A DNA stretch of 6,175 bases from Desulfomicrobium sp. (GCA_003542385.1 DPKT01000134.1:1-6175); one strand, 5' to 3'; positions 1 through 6,175 are shown, counted from the stretch's first letter. The notes: a model not told the origin generated them from the letters alone. Numbers and translations: made by a program.

Positions 1-1348
1 GGAGGAAGGGACGTCGGACGCCGACGCCGACGCGGGGATGGACGCCCCACCGTCGGGGCTTGCCGCGACACAGGCGGAGAACGCGACGCAAGGGCCTTGG
101 ACCCAACCCCCTCAGGCTGAGGGCGTCGTGCCTTCCGAAACGACGGACCACCCGCAGCAAGCAGGACCTGCGTCCTCCCAGGCGGCCCCGGTGACGCCGG
201 CTTCGCAGGCGGAATCACCGCCCGCGCCTTCGGCCCAGACCGACGCGGGTCCGACGGCCGGGACTCCGTCTCCCGTCCATACCCAGACCCACATGGCTCC
301 GGCAGAGCCGACGCAAAGCCCTCCAGCGCCCCTTGAACCGCCCCCGGCGGCCCAGGCTGCGGGAACGGACACCCAGACCGCACCCCCGGCTTCACAGCAG
401 ACTGCCGAAGAGCTCGCACCCGCGACACCACACGACGTCGAGGCCCAGCCCCTTCCCGCCCAGCCGGAAACGCTCGCGCCGGCAGGAGACACAGAGGCAC
501 AGACGTCCGCCCCACCCGTCCCTGAACAACCGCCTCAGCCTGCGGCGGGCCTGTCCGAGACCGAGGCGAAAATCACCATCCTCTTCACCGGCGACACCCA
601 GGGCGTTGTCTATCCGCAGCCAAGCATCAACGGGACCGTCGGAGGCATCGCGCGGCGCCTGCCCGCCATAGAACGGATGCGAACCGAAGCCCCGGCCCTC
701 GTGCTCCTGGACGCCGGTGACGCCTTTGTCTCGGGTTCTCCCCGGGCCGAGCGCATCAACAAAATCCTGGTGCGGGCCATGAACCGCATGCGCTACGACG
801 CCATGGGCCTCGGCCCCTACGATCTGGACATGGGCGAAATAGCCCTGAGGGAACTCGCCGGCATCGCTTCCTTTCCTTTTGTCTGCTCCAACCTCGAATT
901 CCAGCAGGACGTCCAGCCCTGGATCAGGCCATACGTTCTCATCGAACGCGGACAGTACACGATCGCCGTCGTCAGCCTACTCGGCCAGGACTCGACAGTG
1001 AAGATAAGCGGAGCGCATCTCATCGCTCCCGGTCAGGCCATGAACAAGCTCATGCCGCAATTCGCGTCAATAGCCGATGCCGTCTTGCTCCTGACCCAGA
1101 CGGGACGGGAGGAAATCCCGTCGCTGCTCGGCGCGGCCACGGACGTGGCCGTCATTCTCGGAGACGCCAGATCCGTTTACCAGGATACCCCCAGATACAT
1201 TCCAGCTGTCGCCAAAGGCATGGGCATTGGTCATGTCGAATTGGACAAATCATCCGGCATCTTCCGGCCCGGCCGGTCGATCTCCCTGGCCTCAAATGAC
1301 CCGTCTGATCCTAACCTACTGAAAATGATTGAAGAAATTCAAAAATAA
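1..1348 (+). CDS. UshA/5'-nucleotidase-like metallophosphoesterase-fold protein with Pro/Ala-rich N-terminal linker (5' end outside window)
   Basis: The frame is open to the left edge (first full codon at base 2). The first in-frame ATG at 38 is therefore probably internal, and the true start with any signal peptide lies upstream. Counting from that ATG, residues 1 to about 176 are a low-complexity Pro/Ala/Gln/Thr/Glu linker, preceded by an Asp-Ala repeat. Residues about 178-436 follow the order of blocks in the N-terminal domain of UshA-type 5'-nucleotidases: LFTGDTQG (D186), GGIARR, LLDAGDA (D228), a YDAMGLGPYDLDMG block, FPFVCSNLEF, and LLTQTG and VILGDAR. In active family members these blocks carry metal ligands in DxH, GD, GNH, an isolated His and GHSH. 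Here the Asp residues remain but the His/Asn ligands read Q188, P260-Y261, Q354 and D376-A377-R378. The usual C-terminal substrate-binding domain is absent. I infer a secreted or envelope, probably non-catalytic, binding or structural role. The gene ends 51 bp before the tRNA. The fold call is fairly sure, the function unknown. Confidence 0.75.
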   Translation, partial: EEGTSDADADAGMDAPPSGLAATQAENATQGPWTQPPQAEGVVPSETTDHPQQAGPASSQAAPVTPASQAESPPAPSAQTDAGPTAGTPSPVHTQTHMAPAEPTQSPPAPLEPPPAAQAAGTDTQTAPPASQQTAEELAPATPHDVEAQPLPAQPETLAPAGDTEAQTSAPPVPEQPPQPAAGLSETEAKITILFTGDTQGVVYPQPSINGTVGGIARRLPAIERMRTEAPALVLLDAGDAFVSGSPRAERINKILVRAMNRMRYDAMGLGPYDLDMGEIALRELAGIASFPFVCSNLEFQQDVQPWIRPYVLIERGQYTIAVVSLLGQDSTVKISGAHLIAPGQAMNKLMPQFASIADAVLLLTQTGREEIPSLLGAATDVAVILGDARSVYQDTPRYIPAVAKGMGIGHVELDKSSGIFRPGRSISLASNDPSDPNLLKMIEEIQK

Positions 1349-1399
1349 AAAATGCTTGCCTTTTTGCGGAGCATTGTGCAGTAACCGTTTTCGCGTTGT

Positions 1400-1475
<76 letters not shown>

Positions 1476-1512
1476 CTTATAAACGCTTCAAATGATTCTT
1501 GAATGCCGCTTG

Positions 1513-1538
1513 AAAGCCGTCCGAAAGGGCGGCTTTTT
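1513..1538 (+). terminator. Rho-independent terminator after tRNA-Ala
   Basis: A 10-bp stem (1513-1522 with 1527-1536, containing one G-U pair) is closed by a GAAA tetraloop and runs into a five-T tract at 1534-1538. It lies 37 bp after the tRNA CCA end and fits termination of the tRNA transcript. Read on the minus strand the hairpin is followed by only three T, so it is a poorer terminator for the convergent gene at 1622-1972. Confidence 0.9.
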
Positions 1539-1621
1539 CGTATTTGAAGCTCCGTGTCACCCTTGATCATGGTTCTGACCATTGGCCTGGGCAGGATACC
1601 TGTACGCAATCAGTCTGTCCC

Positions 1622-1972
1622 TTATTGCGCCCCACTGTCCAGGTGCGCCGTCTCCATGGCGGACTTGGTCCCGGGTGAAGAGCTCGTATGGTTGCCGGAT
1701 CTTTTTCTGTGTAGCGGATTCTTCCGCCCGACCTGCAGAAGTTCACAGGAAAGCAGGTCGCACCTTGCCAGCAGTTCACGGTTCCTGGCTTCGAGCTGGA
1801 GCCTCTGCGCTTCGGCCTTCATCAGCTCACGCTCCCGATCAAGAACCAGCCGGGCCTGACTGAGGATCTCCGCGTGCTGCTGTTCAAGTCTGTCGGCAGC
1901 GGCCAGCAAAACGGCGTTATCCGGGAGTGCGCCTTGGGACCTCATCAATTCGATCAACCTGCGAGTGTCCAT
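1622..1972 (-). CDS. Small coiled-coil protein of unknown function
   Basis: This is a 116-residue ORF starting at the ATG complementary to 1970-1972. A purine-rich GGGGGA ribosome-binding sequence lies a few bases upstream of that ATG, which supports the start. Residues about 1-20 (MDTRRLIELMRSQGALPDNA) look like a short folded head. Residues about 21-80 are rich in Leu, Glu, Gln, Arg and Ala with heptad-like spacing, suggesting a long helix or coiled coil. The last ~35 residues are polar and basic, probably disordered. There is no signal peptide or membrane segment, so a cytoplasmic location is likely. It points toward the tRNA-Ala gene (convergent) and has no operon partner in view. I do not recognise the family. 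The small size, coiled coil and position next to a tRNA resemble accessory or phage-derived genes, but that is inference only. Confidence 0.6.
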   Translation of the reverse strand: MDTRRLIELMRSQGALPDNAVLLAAADRLEQQHAEILSQARLVLDRERELMKAEAQRLQLEARNRELLARCDLLSCELLQVGRKNPLHRKRSGNHTSSSPGTKSAMETAHLDSGAQ

Positions 1973-2374
1973 TCGTCCCCCTTGTGCTGAAAATCCATCC
2001 TTCAGATTCGGCGGTATCGAAGCGCTACGATCGGTTTGGACTTTGACGTCGCTTCGGATGCCGGTTTGTTACCGTGAACGGTAAAATTCAACGAGCCGGT
2101 GAAGGGTGCCACAAATGTCCGAATGTGCCGCGAAACCCGCACATTGCCTCAACCTGGAAACATCCGACACCACAAACGGCGCTTCGCCGGGCCGCACTGA
2201 GGCACCATGTCATACTGACTGTCTTCCAGTATCAGTGCACAAAAATTCATATTCATACCAGTTCCCTGCATACGCCGATTTACATACGGTATGGGCAGTC
2301 AGCGTGCGGTTCCGAATTCGACAGTCCGGCCCGGGCCCGGCTACCGTGCCTCACCAGCCCGTTTGCGAACATTC
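1973..2374. other. 402-bp intergenic stretch with a palindrome; no convincing gene
   Basis: The overlapping open frames here give atypical, low-complexity translations without ribosome-binding sites, so I treat the stretch as non-coding. It holds the 16-bp palindrome listed separately, a small 6-bp inverted repeat (2212-2217 with 2227-2232) and a CATAC/GTATG dyad near 2284. It must contain the promoter of the minus-strand gene ending at 1972, but I cannot pick a clear -10/-35 pair. Its composition is less GC-rich than the neighbouring coding DNA. Confidence 0.5.
2069..2084. promoter_or_regulatory. 16-bp perfect palindrome, candidate operator
   Basis: TTACCGT and ACGGTAA form perfect 7-bp arms around a GA centre. 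A compact dyad of this size in intergenic DNA is the usual shape of a site for a dimeric repressor or activator. It lies about 97 bp upstream of the minus-strand gene that starts at 1972. A weak plus-strand -35-like TTGACG (2043-2048) lies about 17 bp to its left, but no good -10 follows. The binding protein is unknown. Confidence 0.4.
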
Positions 2375-2581
2375 ATGAACGCCACCAAATCTGCATCCGA
2401 TGCATCAATCGACCAAGTCTCCGAGGAGGAACGCATCCGGCATGAACGTTTCCTTCTGGCCGTCAGGCAACTCCTGACCAAAGGGGCACAGCAGGACACG
2501 CCCGTTCAGCCCCGGCCATACGCCGGCGGTAAGTACGCAAAGCTGTTGTCGGCCGAGGAGATGCAATTTCTTCTGCGTTGA
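2375..2581 (+). CDS. Small hypothetical protein (68 residues)
   Basis: From the ATG at 2375 the frame gives 68 residues with a balanced, soluble-protein composition. An acidic/basic helix-like stretch (about residues 14-35, with SEEERIRHERFLLAVRQLL) is followed by a Gln/Pro linker and a C-terminal block ending AKLLSAEEMQFLLR. The frame opens earlier, at 2291, but the upstream residues are Arg/Pro-rich and look non-coding. There is no good Shine-Dalgarno sequence before 2375, so the start is uncertain and the ORF could be a remnant. I recognise no family. No membrane segment or signal peptide is visible. It sits alone between two non-coding stretches. Confidence 0.4.
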   Translation: MNATKSASDASIDQVSEEERIRHERFLLAVRQLLTKGAQQDTPVQPRPYAGGKYAKLLSAEEMQFLLR

Positions 2582-2757
2582 ACGCGCCTCAACGGCTTTC
2601 CGTCCCGCATCGGCCTGCCTCCCGGAGCTCCCAAAACGTGTCCCCGATACTGTCAGCAGAATCATCAAGAACGTATCCGCGCCACACATGCTTATAAGTG
2701 ACTTTATGAGGGGCTCTCGGAATCTGTGAACGATACAGAACATCCCTTTAAACGATT

Positions 2758-2806
2758 CCGTCTTTTCGCGGCCGATCACTGAAGGCGATCGGCCGCGAAA
2801 AGACGG
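2758..2806. repeat. Perfect 20-bp inverted repeat with 9-base loop
   Basis: The left arm 2758-2777 and right arm 2787-2806 are exact reverse complements, separated by ACTGAAGGC. In RNA the stem would extend about three more pairs outward through G-U and A-U pairs. Neither side carries a clear T tract: the plus side continues GGTAAGC and the minus side AATCGTTT. It is therefore not a standard intrinsic terminator, although it lies 57 bp past the stop of the minus-strand reading at 2864. It could be a terminator variant, a mobile-element end or a protein-binding hairpin. Confidence 0.85.
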
Positions 2807-2863
2807 GGTAAGCAAACTGTCTGAAATGCTCCTTAGCCCGGCCGTGAACCGCTTCACCGCCGA

Positions 2864-2941
2864 CTACTTGCTCTTCTCCTCGCTCAGGTCCGTGACCTTC
2901 AGGTCGACGCCCAACGTGTTCATCAACTGGGACACTGGCAT
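2864..2941 (-). pseudogene. Possible orphan C-terminal fragment of an unidentified protein
   Basis: The minus strand reads MPVSQLMNTLGVDLKVTDLS, then five more charged residues, then TAG. Almost every third codon position is G or C, as in real genes of this genome, and the residue mix is normal for a protein tail. Upstream on the minus strand the frame runs straight into the antisense of the HD-GYP coding region, so the rest of the gene is missing. No ribosome-binding site supports the ATG as a true start. The parent protein is not recognised. A 42-residue plus-strand reading over the same bases (2826-2954) also has high third-position G/C, so strand assignment is uncertain. Confidence 0.3.
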
Positions 2942-2953
2942 GCACAAACGGTA

Positions 2954-3727
2954 GTGGCCATAGGGGCCGTCGACTACATCACGAAGCCGATCTCTTCCCT
3001 TGAAGTGAGGGCACGCATCAGGACGCACCTGCGGCTCAAGGCCGCTGAAGACGCGCTGCGGGAACAAAACCACCTCCTGGAGATCAAGGTTGCGCAGCGA
3101 ACCAAGAAAATCCAAGAAAAGCAAAATGAAATCAATGGAGTGCAGCACGAAGCAATCCTCAGGCTGTGCCTTGCCTCCGAGCTCAGGGACAAGGAAACCG
3201 GGATGCACATTCGCCGGATTCAGGAATACTCGGCCCTGCTGGGACGCAAATGCAGCCTGCCCGAGGATCATGTCGAACTCCTCTACCTGGCCAGCGCCAT
3301 GCACGACCTCGGGAAAATCGGCATCCCCGACAGCATTTTGCTCAAGCCGGGCAAGCTTGACGCCGAAGAATGGATCATCATGAAAAGCCACACCGTCATC
3401 GGCGCCCAGAGCCTTGCCAACAGTCGCTTCAGGCTCATCCAGCTGGCAGAGTCCATCGCACGCTCCCATCATGAAAGATGGGACGGCAATGGGTATCCAG
3501 ACGGCCTCAAGGGTGTAGAAATCCCCATGGAAGCCCGGATCGTGAGCATCGTCGACAGCTTTGACGCCATGCTTTCACAGCGCCCCTACAAAAAGGCGAT
3601 GCCCTTCGATGAAGTTCTGGAGATCATTCGATCTGAAAGGGCCCTGGCCTTCGATCCGGCCATCGTGGACATCTTTCTCGCCAACATCGCGGAGTTCCAA
3701 AGCGTCGCGACGGCCTTGTCCGACTGA
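2954..3727 (+). pseudogene. HD-GYP domain response regulator (c-di-GMP phosphodiesterase type), N-terminally truncated
   Basis: Counting from the GTG at 2954, residues 4-29 are the last strand and helix of a receiver (REC) domain: GAVDYITKP with the conserved switch Lys K11. About 100 residues carrying the phospho-acceptor Asp are missing. A linker helix (about 30-65) leads to an HD-GYP domain (about 66-245) with all visible hallmarks: RDKETGMHIRR (78-88), the HD pair H117-D118 in MHDLGKIGIPD, H146, H172-H173, DGNGYPDGLKG (177-187), D201 and RPYKKA. Known family members hydrolyse cyclic di-GMP using this metal centre. The catalytic part thus looks intact, but there is no Shine-Dalgarno sequence before the GTG and receiver control is lost. 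I call it a 5'-deleted remnant; leaky expression of an unregulated enzyme is possible. No partner histidine kinase is in the window. Confidence 0.75.
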
Positions 3728-4112
3728 ACTCCCTACGGCCGCGGCCGCGACAGCCCAACCGACGACCAGGCCGGAGCAGGCACGCCGGAGCGCCATGACC
3801 GCCTACCCCCGGTTATGCTTCTTTCGCCCGTCAATTCCGACCTCCGCACTCCTCCCGGGCCCGTTCATCCCGTATTCCGCCTGCCAGGGCGCCTCCGCGG
3901 CTGGCCCGTGCGGCATATTGCCTGACCGCCGGTTGAGCGGCGCAATTCCCACGATGAGCGGCAGCGCCCTCAACCCCGCCGCAAGCCATGCCTTTCGCCT
4001 GACCAATGACCGCAATCCTCCGCCATTCACCTGAAACCGGATGCAAAGCCCCAAAAAGCGTGTCAAAAGGAGGCATCATCAACCCCGGAACAAGGACAGC
4101 ATGGAGGGAGAA
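3728..4112. other. 385-bp intergenic stretch upstream of the symporter operon
   Basis: Open frames on both strands give Pro/Ser/Ala-rich or Arg/Gly-rich translations with no recognisable pattern, so I see no gene. The stretch contains a 12-bp GC palindrome at 3736-3747 just after the HD-GYP stop. Near its end are the purine-rich AAAAGGAGG (4065-4073) and a second GGAGG (4103-4107) that serves the next gene. The operon promoter should lie here, but I could not identify a convincing sigma-70 or sigma-54 site. Confidence 0.5.
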
Positions 4113-4364
4113 ATGGAAAATTCAATGCAACGGTACTGGAAGGCGAACCTGACCTACATGGTCGTGCTTCTGTCCATTTGGGCCCTGGTTTCGTACGTCT
4201 TCGGCATCCTTTTCGTGAACGAACTGAACGCGTTCCATCTCGGCGGCTTCCCTCTGGGCTTCTGGTTCGCCCAGCAAGGGTCCATCTACGTATTCGTCAT
4301 CCTTATTCTCGCCTACTTCCTGCTCATGGACCGGCTGGACAAGAAATTCGACGTGCACGAATAA
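4113..4364 (+). CDS. DUF4212 small subunit of a sodium:solute symporter
   Basis: This is an 83-residue membrane protein with two hydrophobic helices (about 14-36 and 56-72). It has the conserved DUF4212 pattern: an N-terminal RYWKANL, LNAFHLGGFPLGFWFAQQGS (39-57) between the helices, and a C-terminal MDRLDKKFDVHE. Family members are about 80-100 residues long and are almost always encoded directly before an SSS permease of the VC_2705 type, as here; they are taken to be its small subunit. I chose the ATG at 4113 because GGAGG (4103-4107) sits five bases upstream. In-frame ATGs at 4101 (87 residues) and 4041 would add only a basic, unconserved leader. The large subunit follows 28 bp later, so the two are co-transcribed. 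Confidence 0.9.
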   Translation: MENSMQRYWKANLTYMVVLLSIWALVSYVFGILFVNELNAFHLGGFPLGFWFAQQGSIYVFVILILAYFLLMDRLDKKFDVHE

Positions 4365-4392
4365 CCGAAAGCGAAGACCGCGAGGAACGCAT

Positions 4393-6168
4393 ATGTCACT
4401 GCAAATCTGGACCTATCTCATCGTCGGGGCGACCTTCGCGCTCTACATCGGCATCGCCTGGAGCGCGCGGGTGAAAGACACCAAGGGCTTCTACGTGGCC
4501 GGCGGCGGCGTGCCGCCCCTGGCCAACGGCATGGCCACGGCCGCGGACTGGATGAGCGCGGCGTCCTTCATCTCCATGTCCGGCATGATCGCCTTCATGG
4601 GCTACGCCGGATGCATGTACCTCATGGGCTGGACCGGCGGCTACGTGCTCCTTGCCCTGCTCCTGGCCCCCTACCTGCGCAAGTTCGGCAAGTTCACGGT
4701 GCCGGACTTCGTCGGCGACCGCTACTACTCCTCGGCCGCGCGCGTGGTGGCCCTGGTCTGCGCCATCTTCGTCTCCCTGACCTATGTGGCCGGGCAGATG
4801 CGCGGCGTGGGCATCGTCTTCAGCCGCTTCCTCGAAGTGGACGTCAACACGGGCGTCATCATCGGCATGGTTCTGGTCTTCTTCTACGCCGGCATCGGCG
4901 GCATGAAGGGCATCACCTGGACCCAGGTCGCCCAGTACTGCGTGCTCATCACGGCCTTCCTGGTCCCGGCCATCGCCATTTCCGCCAAGCTGACGGGACA
5001 TTTCCTGCCCCAGATCGGCTTCGGCAGCACCCTCGTCGACGGACCGCATTCAGGCAAATACCTGCTCGACACCCTGAACCAGATCGGAACCGACCTGGGC
5101 TTCGCCGAATACACCTCGGCCTTCGGGGCGGGAGCCAAGCCCATGATCGACGTCTTCGCCATCACCATGTGCCTCATGGTCGGCACGGCCGGGCTGCCCC
5201 ACGTCATCATCCGCTTCTACACCGTGCCCACGGTGCGGGCGGCGCGCATCTCGGCCTTCTACGCCCTGATCTTCATCGCCATCCTCTACACCACGGCCCC
5301 GGCCCTGGGCGCCTTCGCGCGCTACACCCTGACCAACGTGCTGAGCGACACCACCTACGCCACGGCCCCGTCCTGGTTCAAGAACTGGGAGAAGACGGGC
5401 CTTTTGGCCTGGATGGACAAGAACAACGACGGCGTCATCACCTACCGCGCCGACGCACCCTTCAAGGGCAAACCGATCTTCAGCGGCGAAACCGGACCCG
5501 CCGGCCAGCGCCTGCTCAAGAACGACGCCACGGACAACGCCAACGAGCTGTACATCGACAACGACATCATGGTCCTGGCCACGCCCGAGATCTCCCAGCT
5601 CCCGAACTGGGTCATCGCCCTTGTGGCGGCCGGCGGCCTGGCCGCGGCCCTGTCCACGGCGGCGGGCCTCCTGCTGGTCATCTCCTCGGCCATCTCCCAC
5701 GACCTCTACTACCGCATCATCAACCGCGAGGCCTCCGAGCAGAAGCGTCTGGCCATCGGACGCATCATGATGGGCATCGCCGTGCTCGTGGCCGGCTATT
5801 TCGGCATCAACCCGCCCGGCTTCGTGGCCCAGGTGGTGGCCTTCGCCTTCGGCCTGGCCTCGGCGTCCTTCTTCCCCGTCATCGTGCTCGGCATCTTCTG
5901 GAAGCGGGCCACCAGGGAAGGGGCCATCAGCGGCATGGTCACGGGCATCGGCTTCACCATGTTCTACATCGTGCAGACCAAGTTCATGGGCGTGGCCCCC
6001 TGGTTCATGAACATCAGCCCCGAGGGCATCGGCACCGTGGGCATGCTCATCAACTTCGCGGTGACCATCGTGGTATCCCTGTGCACGGCCGCCCCGCCGG
6101 CCGCCGTGCAGGACATGGTCGAAAGCGTGCGCATCCCCCGCGGGGCCGGCGCGGCGGTGGACCACTAA
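4393..6168 (+). CDS. Sodium:solute symporter large subunit (SSS family, VC_2705 type; probable organic-acid uptake)
   Basis: This is a 591-residue inner-membrane permease with about 13 hydrophobic helices, a LeuT-fold sodium symporter. The ATG at 4393 is preceded by GAGGAA at good spacing. Visible family marks are ATAADWMSAASFISMSG (48-64) in the first core helix, YVAGQMRGVG (131-140), GIGGMKGITWTQVAQ (167-181), and the sodium-site helix LSTAAGLLLVISSAISHDLY (420-439), in which S421/T422 are in the position of sodium ligands. A hydrophilic insert (about 310-400) holds DKNNDGVITY (342-351), which resembles a calcium-binding loop. Relatives transport acetate, lactate or other small carboxylates with sodium; the substrate cannot be read from the sequence, so I give no actP label. 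Third codon positions are overwhelmingly G/C, typical of a resident, well-expressed gene. Its TAA ends seven bases before the window edge. Confidence 0.93.
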   Translation: MSLQIWTYLIVGATFALYIGIAWSARVKDTKGFYVAGGGVPPLANGMATAADWMSAASFISMSGMIAFMGYAGCMYLMGWTGGYVLLALLLAPYLRKFGKFTVPDFVGDRYYSSAARVVALVCAIFVSLTYVAGQMRGVGIVFSRFLEVDVNTGVIIGMVLVFFYAGIGGMKGITWTQVAQYCVLITAFLVPAIAISAKLTGHFLPQIGFGSTLVDGPHSGKYLLDTLNQIGTDLGFAEYTSAFGAGAKPMIDVFAITMCLMVGTAGLPHVIIRFYTVPTVRAARISAFYALIFIAILYTTAPALGAFARYTLTNVLSDTTYATAPSWFKNWEKTGLLAWMDKNNDGVITYRADAPFKGKPIFSGETGPAGQRLLKNDATDNANELYIDNDIMVLATPEISQLPNWVIALVAAGGLAAALSTAAGLLLVISSAISHDLYYRIINREASEQKRLAIGRIMMGIAVLVAGYFGINPPGFVAQVVAFAFGLASASFFPVIVLGIFWKRATREGAISGMVTGIGFTMFYIVQTKFMGVAPWFMNISPEGIGTVGMLINFAVTIVVSLCTAAPPAAVQDMVESVRIPRGAGAAVDH

Positions 6169-6175
6169 CCTCTGA

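Larger units (their letters stand above)
2582..2953. other. 372-bp decayed stretch upstream of the HD-GYP remnant
   Basis: No intact gene is visible. The stretch contains the long inverted repeat (2758-2806) and, at 2864-2941, a short reading that resembles an orphan protein tail; both are listed separately. Bases where the missing receiver domain of the next gene should lie (about 2650-2953) show no receiver-like residues in any forward frame. This suggests replacement of the 5' part of that gene rather than a simple frameshift. Confidence 0.5.

Noticed and set aside
1351..1375. AATGCT/AGCATT hairpin after the first gene as a terminator
   Set aside because: The stem is only 6 bp with a 13-base loop, and no T tract follows.
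1356..1385. Promoter for tRNA-Ala (TTGCCT with AGTAAC or CAGTAA)
   Set aside because: The -35 matches four of six positions but the -10 candidates match only two or three; too weak to annotate.
2291..2374. Upstream extension of the 68-residue ORF to an ATG at 2291
   Set aside because: The added residues are Arg/Pro/Gly-rich with no pattern or ribosome-binding site; the protein-like composition starts only around 2375.
2405..2857. 150-residue minus-strand frame across the inverted repeat
   Set aside because: It runs through the perfect hairpin and antisense to the better-supported ORF at 2375-2581, and its composition is not protein-like.
2826..2954. 42-residue plus-strand ORF ending in the TAG that overlaps the GTG at 2954
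   Set aside because: No ribosome-binding site; its high third-position G/C is shared with the minus-strand reading, whose residue mix looks more natural.
3736..3747. 12-bp GC palindrome after the HD-GYP stop as a terminator
   Set aside because: It has no loop and no T tract, and short GC-only palindromes are expected at this base composition.
3795..4034. Plus-strand ORF starting MTAYPRLCFF behind a weak GGAG
   Set aside because: The translation is Pro/Ser/Ala-rich with no domain-like pattern, and the frame opens far upstream as a shadow of the HD-GYP region.
3803..4066. Minus-strand ORF of 87 residues starting at TTG
   Set aside because: No ribosome-binding site at proper spacing, Arg/Gly-rich composition, and no G/C periodicity above background.
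4396..6165. Long antisense frames opposite the symporter gene
   Set aside because: They are His/Gly/Asp/Glu-rich mirror translations typical of antisense in high-GC genes, not real proteins.

Overview
The window looks like a piece of a GC-rich Gram-negative chromosome. A sulfate-reducer-type delta-proteobacterium (Desulfovibrionales-like) is my best guess. That guess rests only on gene style: a two-subunit VC_2705-type sodium:solute symporter, an HD-GYP response-regulator remnant, very high G/C at third codon positions, and a CCA-encoding tRNA-Ala. No taxonomic marker in the window proves it.

Layout. (1) Bases 1-1348 (+) hold the 3' part of a gene for a long Pro/Ala/Gln/Thr-rich linker followed by a UshA/5'-nucleotidase-like metallophosphoesterase fold that has lost most of its metal-binding residues. 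(2) Bases 1400-1475 (+) are a complete tRNA-Ala(GGC), followed by a clear intrinsic terminator at 1513-1538. (3) Bases 1540-4110 look like accessory or decayed DNA. They contain a small coiled-coil gene of unknown function on the minus strand (1622-1972), an intergenic stretch with a 16-bp palindrome (2069-2084), a possible 68-residue ORF (2375-2581), a perfect 20-bp inverted repeat (2758-2806), a short minus-strand stretch that reads like an orphaned protein C-terminus (2864-2941), an HD-GYP regulator that has lost almost all of its receiver domain (2954-3727), and a 385-bp gap with no convincing gene. (4) Bases 4113-6168 (+) are a well-preserved two-gene operon: a small DUF4212 membrane subunit and a large SSS-family permease, probably a sodium-coupled uptake system for a small organic acid such as acetate or lactate.

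How the parts relate. Only the last two genes clearly work together, with 28 bp between them and a known subunit pairing. The left-hand gene, the tRNA and the symporter operon look like ordinary chromosomal genes. The region between them, beginning just after a tRNA gene, carries fragments and unknown small ORFs and may be the worn remains of an integrated element. No integrase, transposase or duplicated tRNA end is visible to prove that.

I did not find a complete novel system. The items most worth a second look are the metal-site-depleted UshA-like protein, the fragment junction around 2941-2954, and the long perfect inverted repeat beside it.
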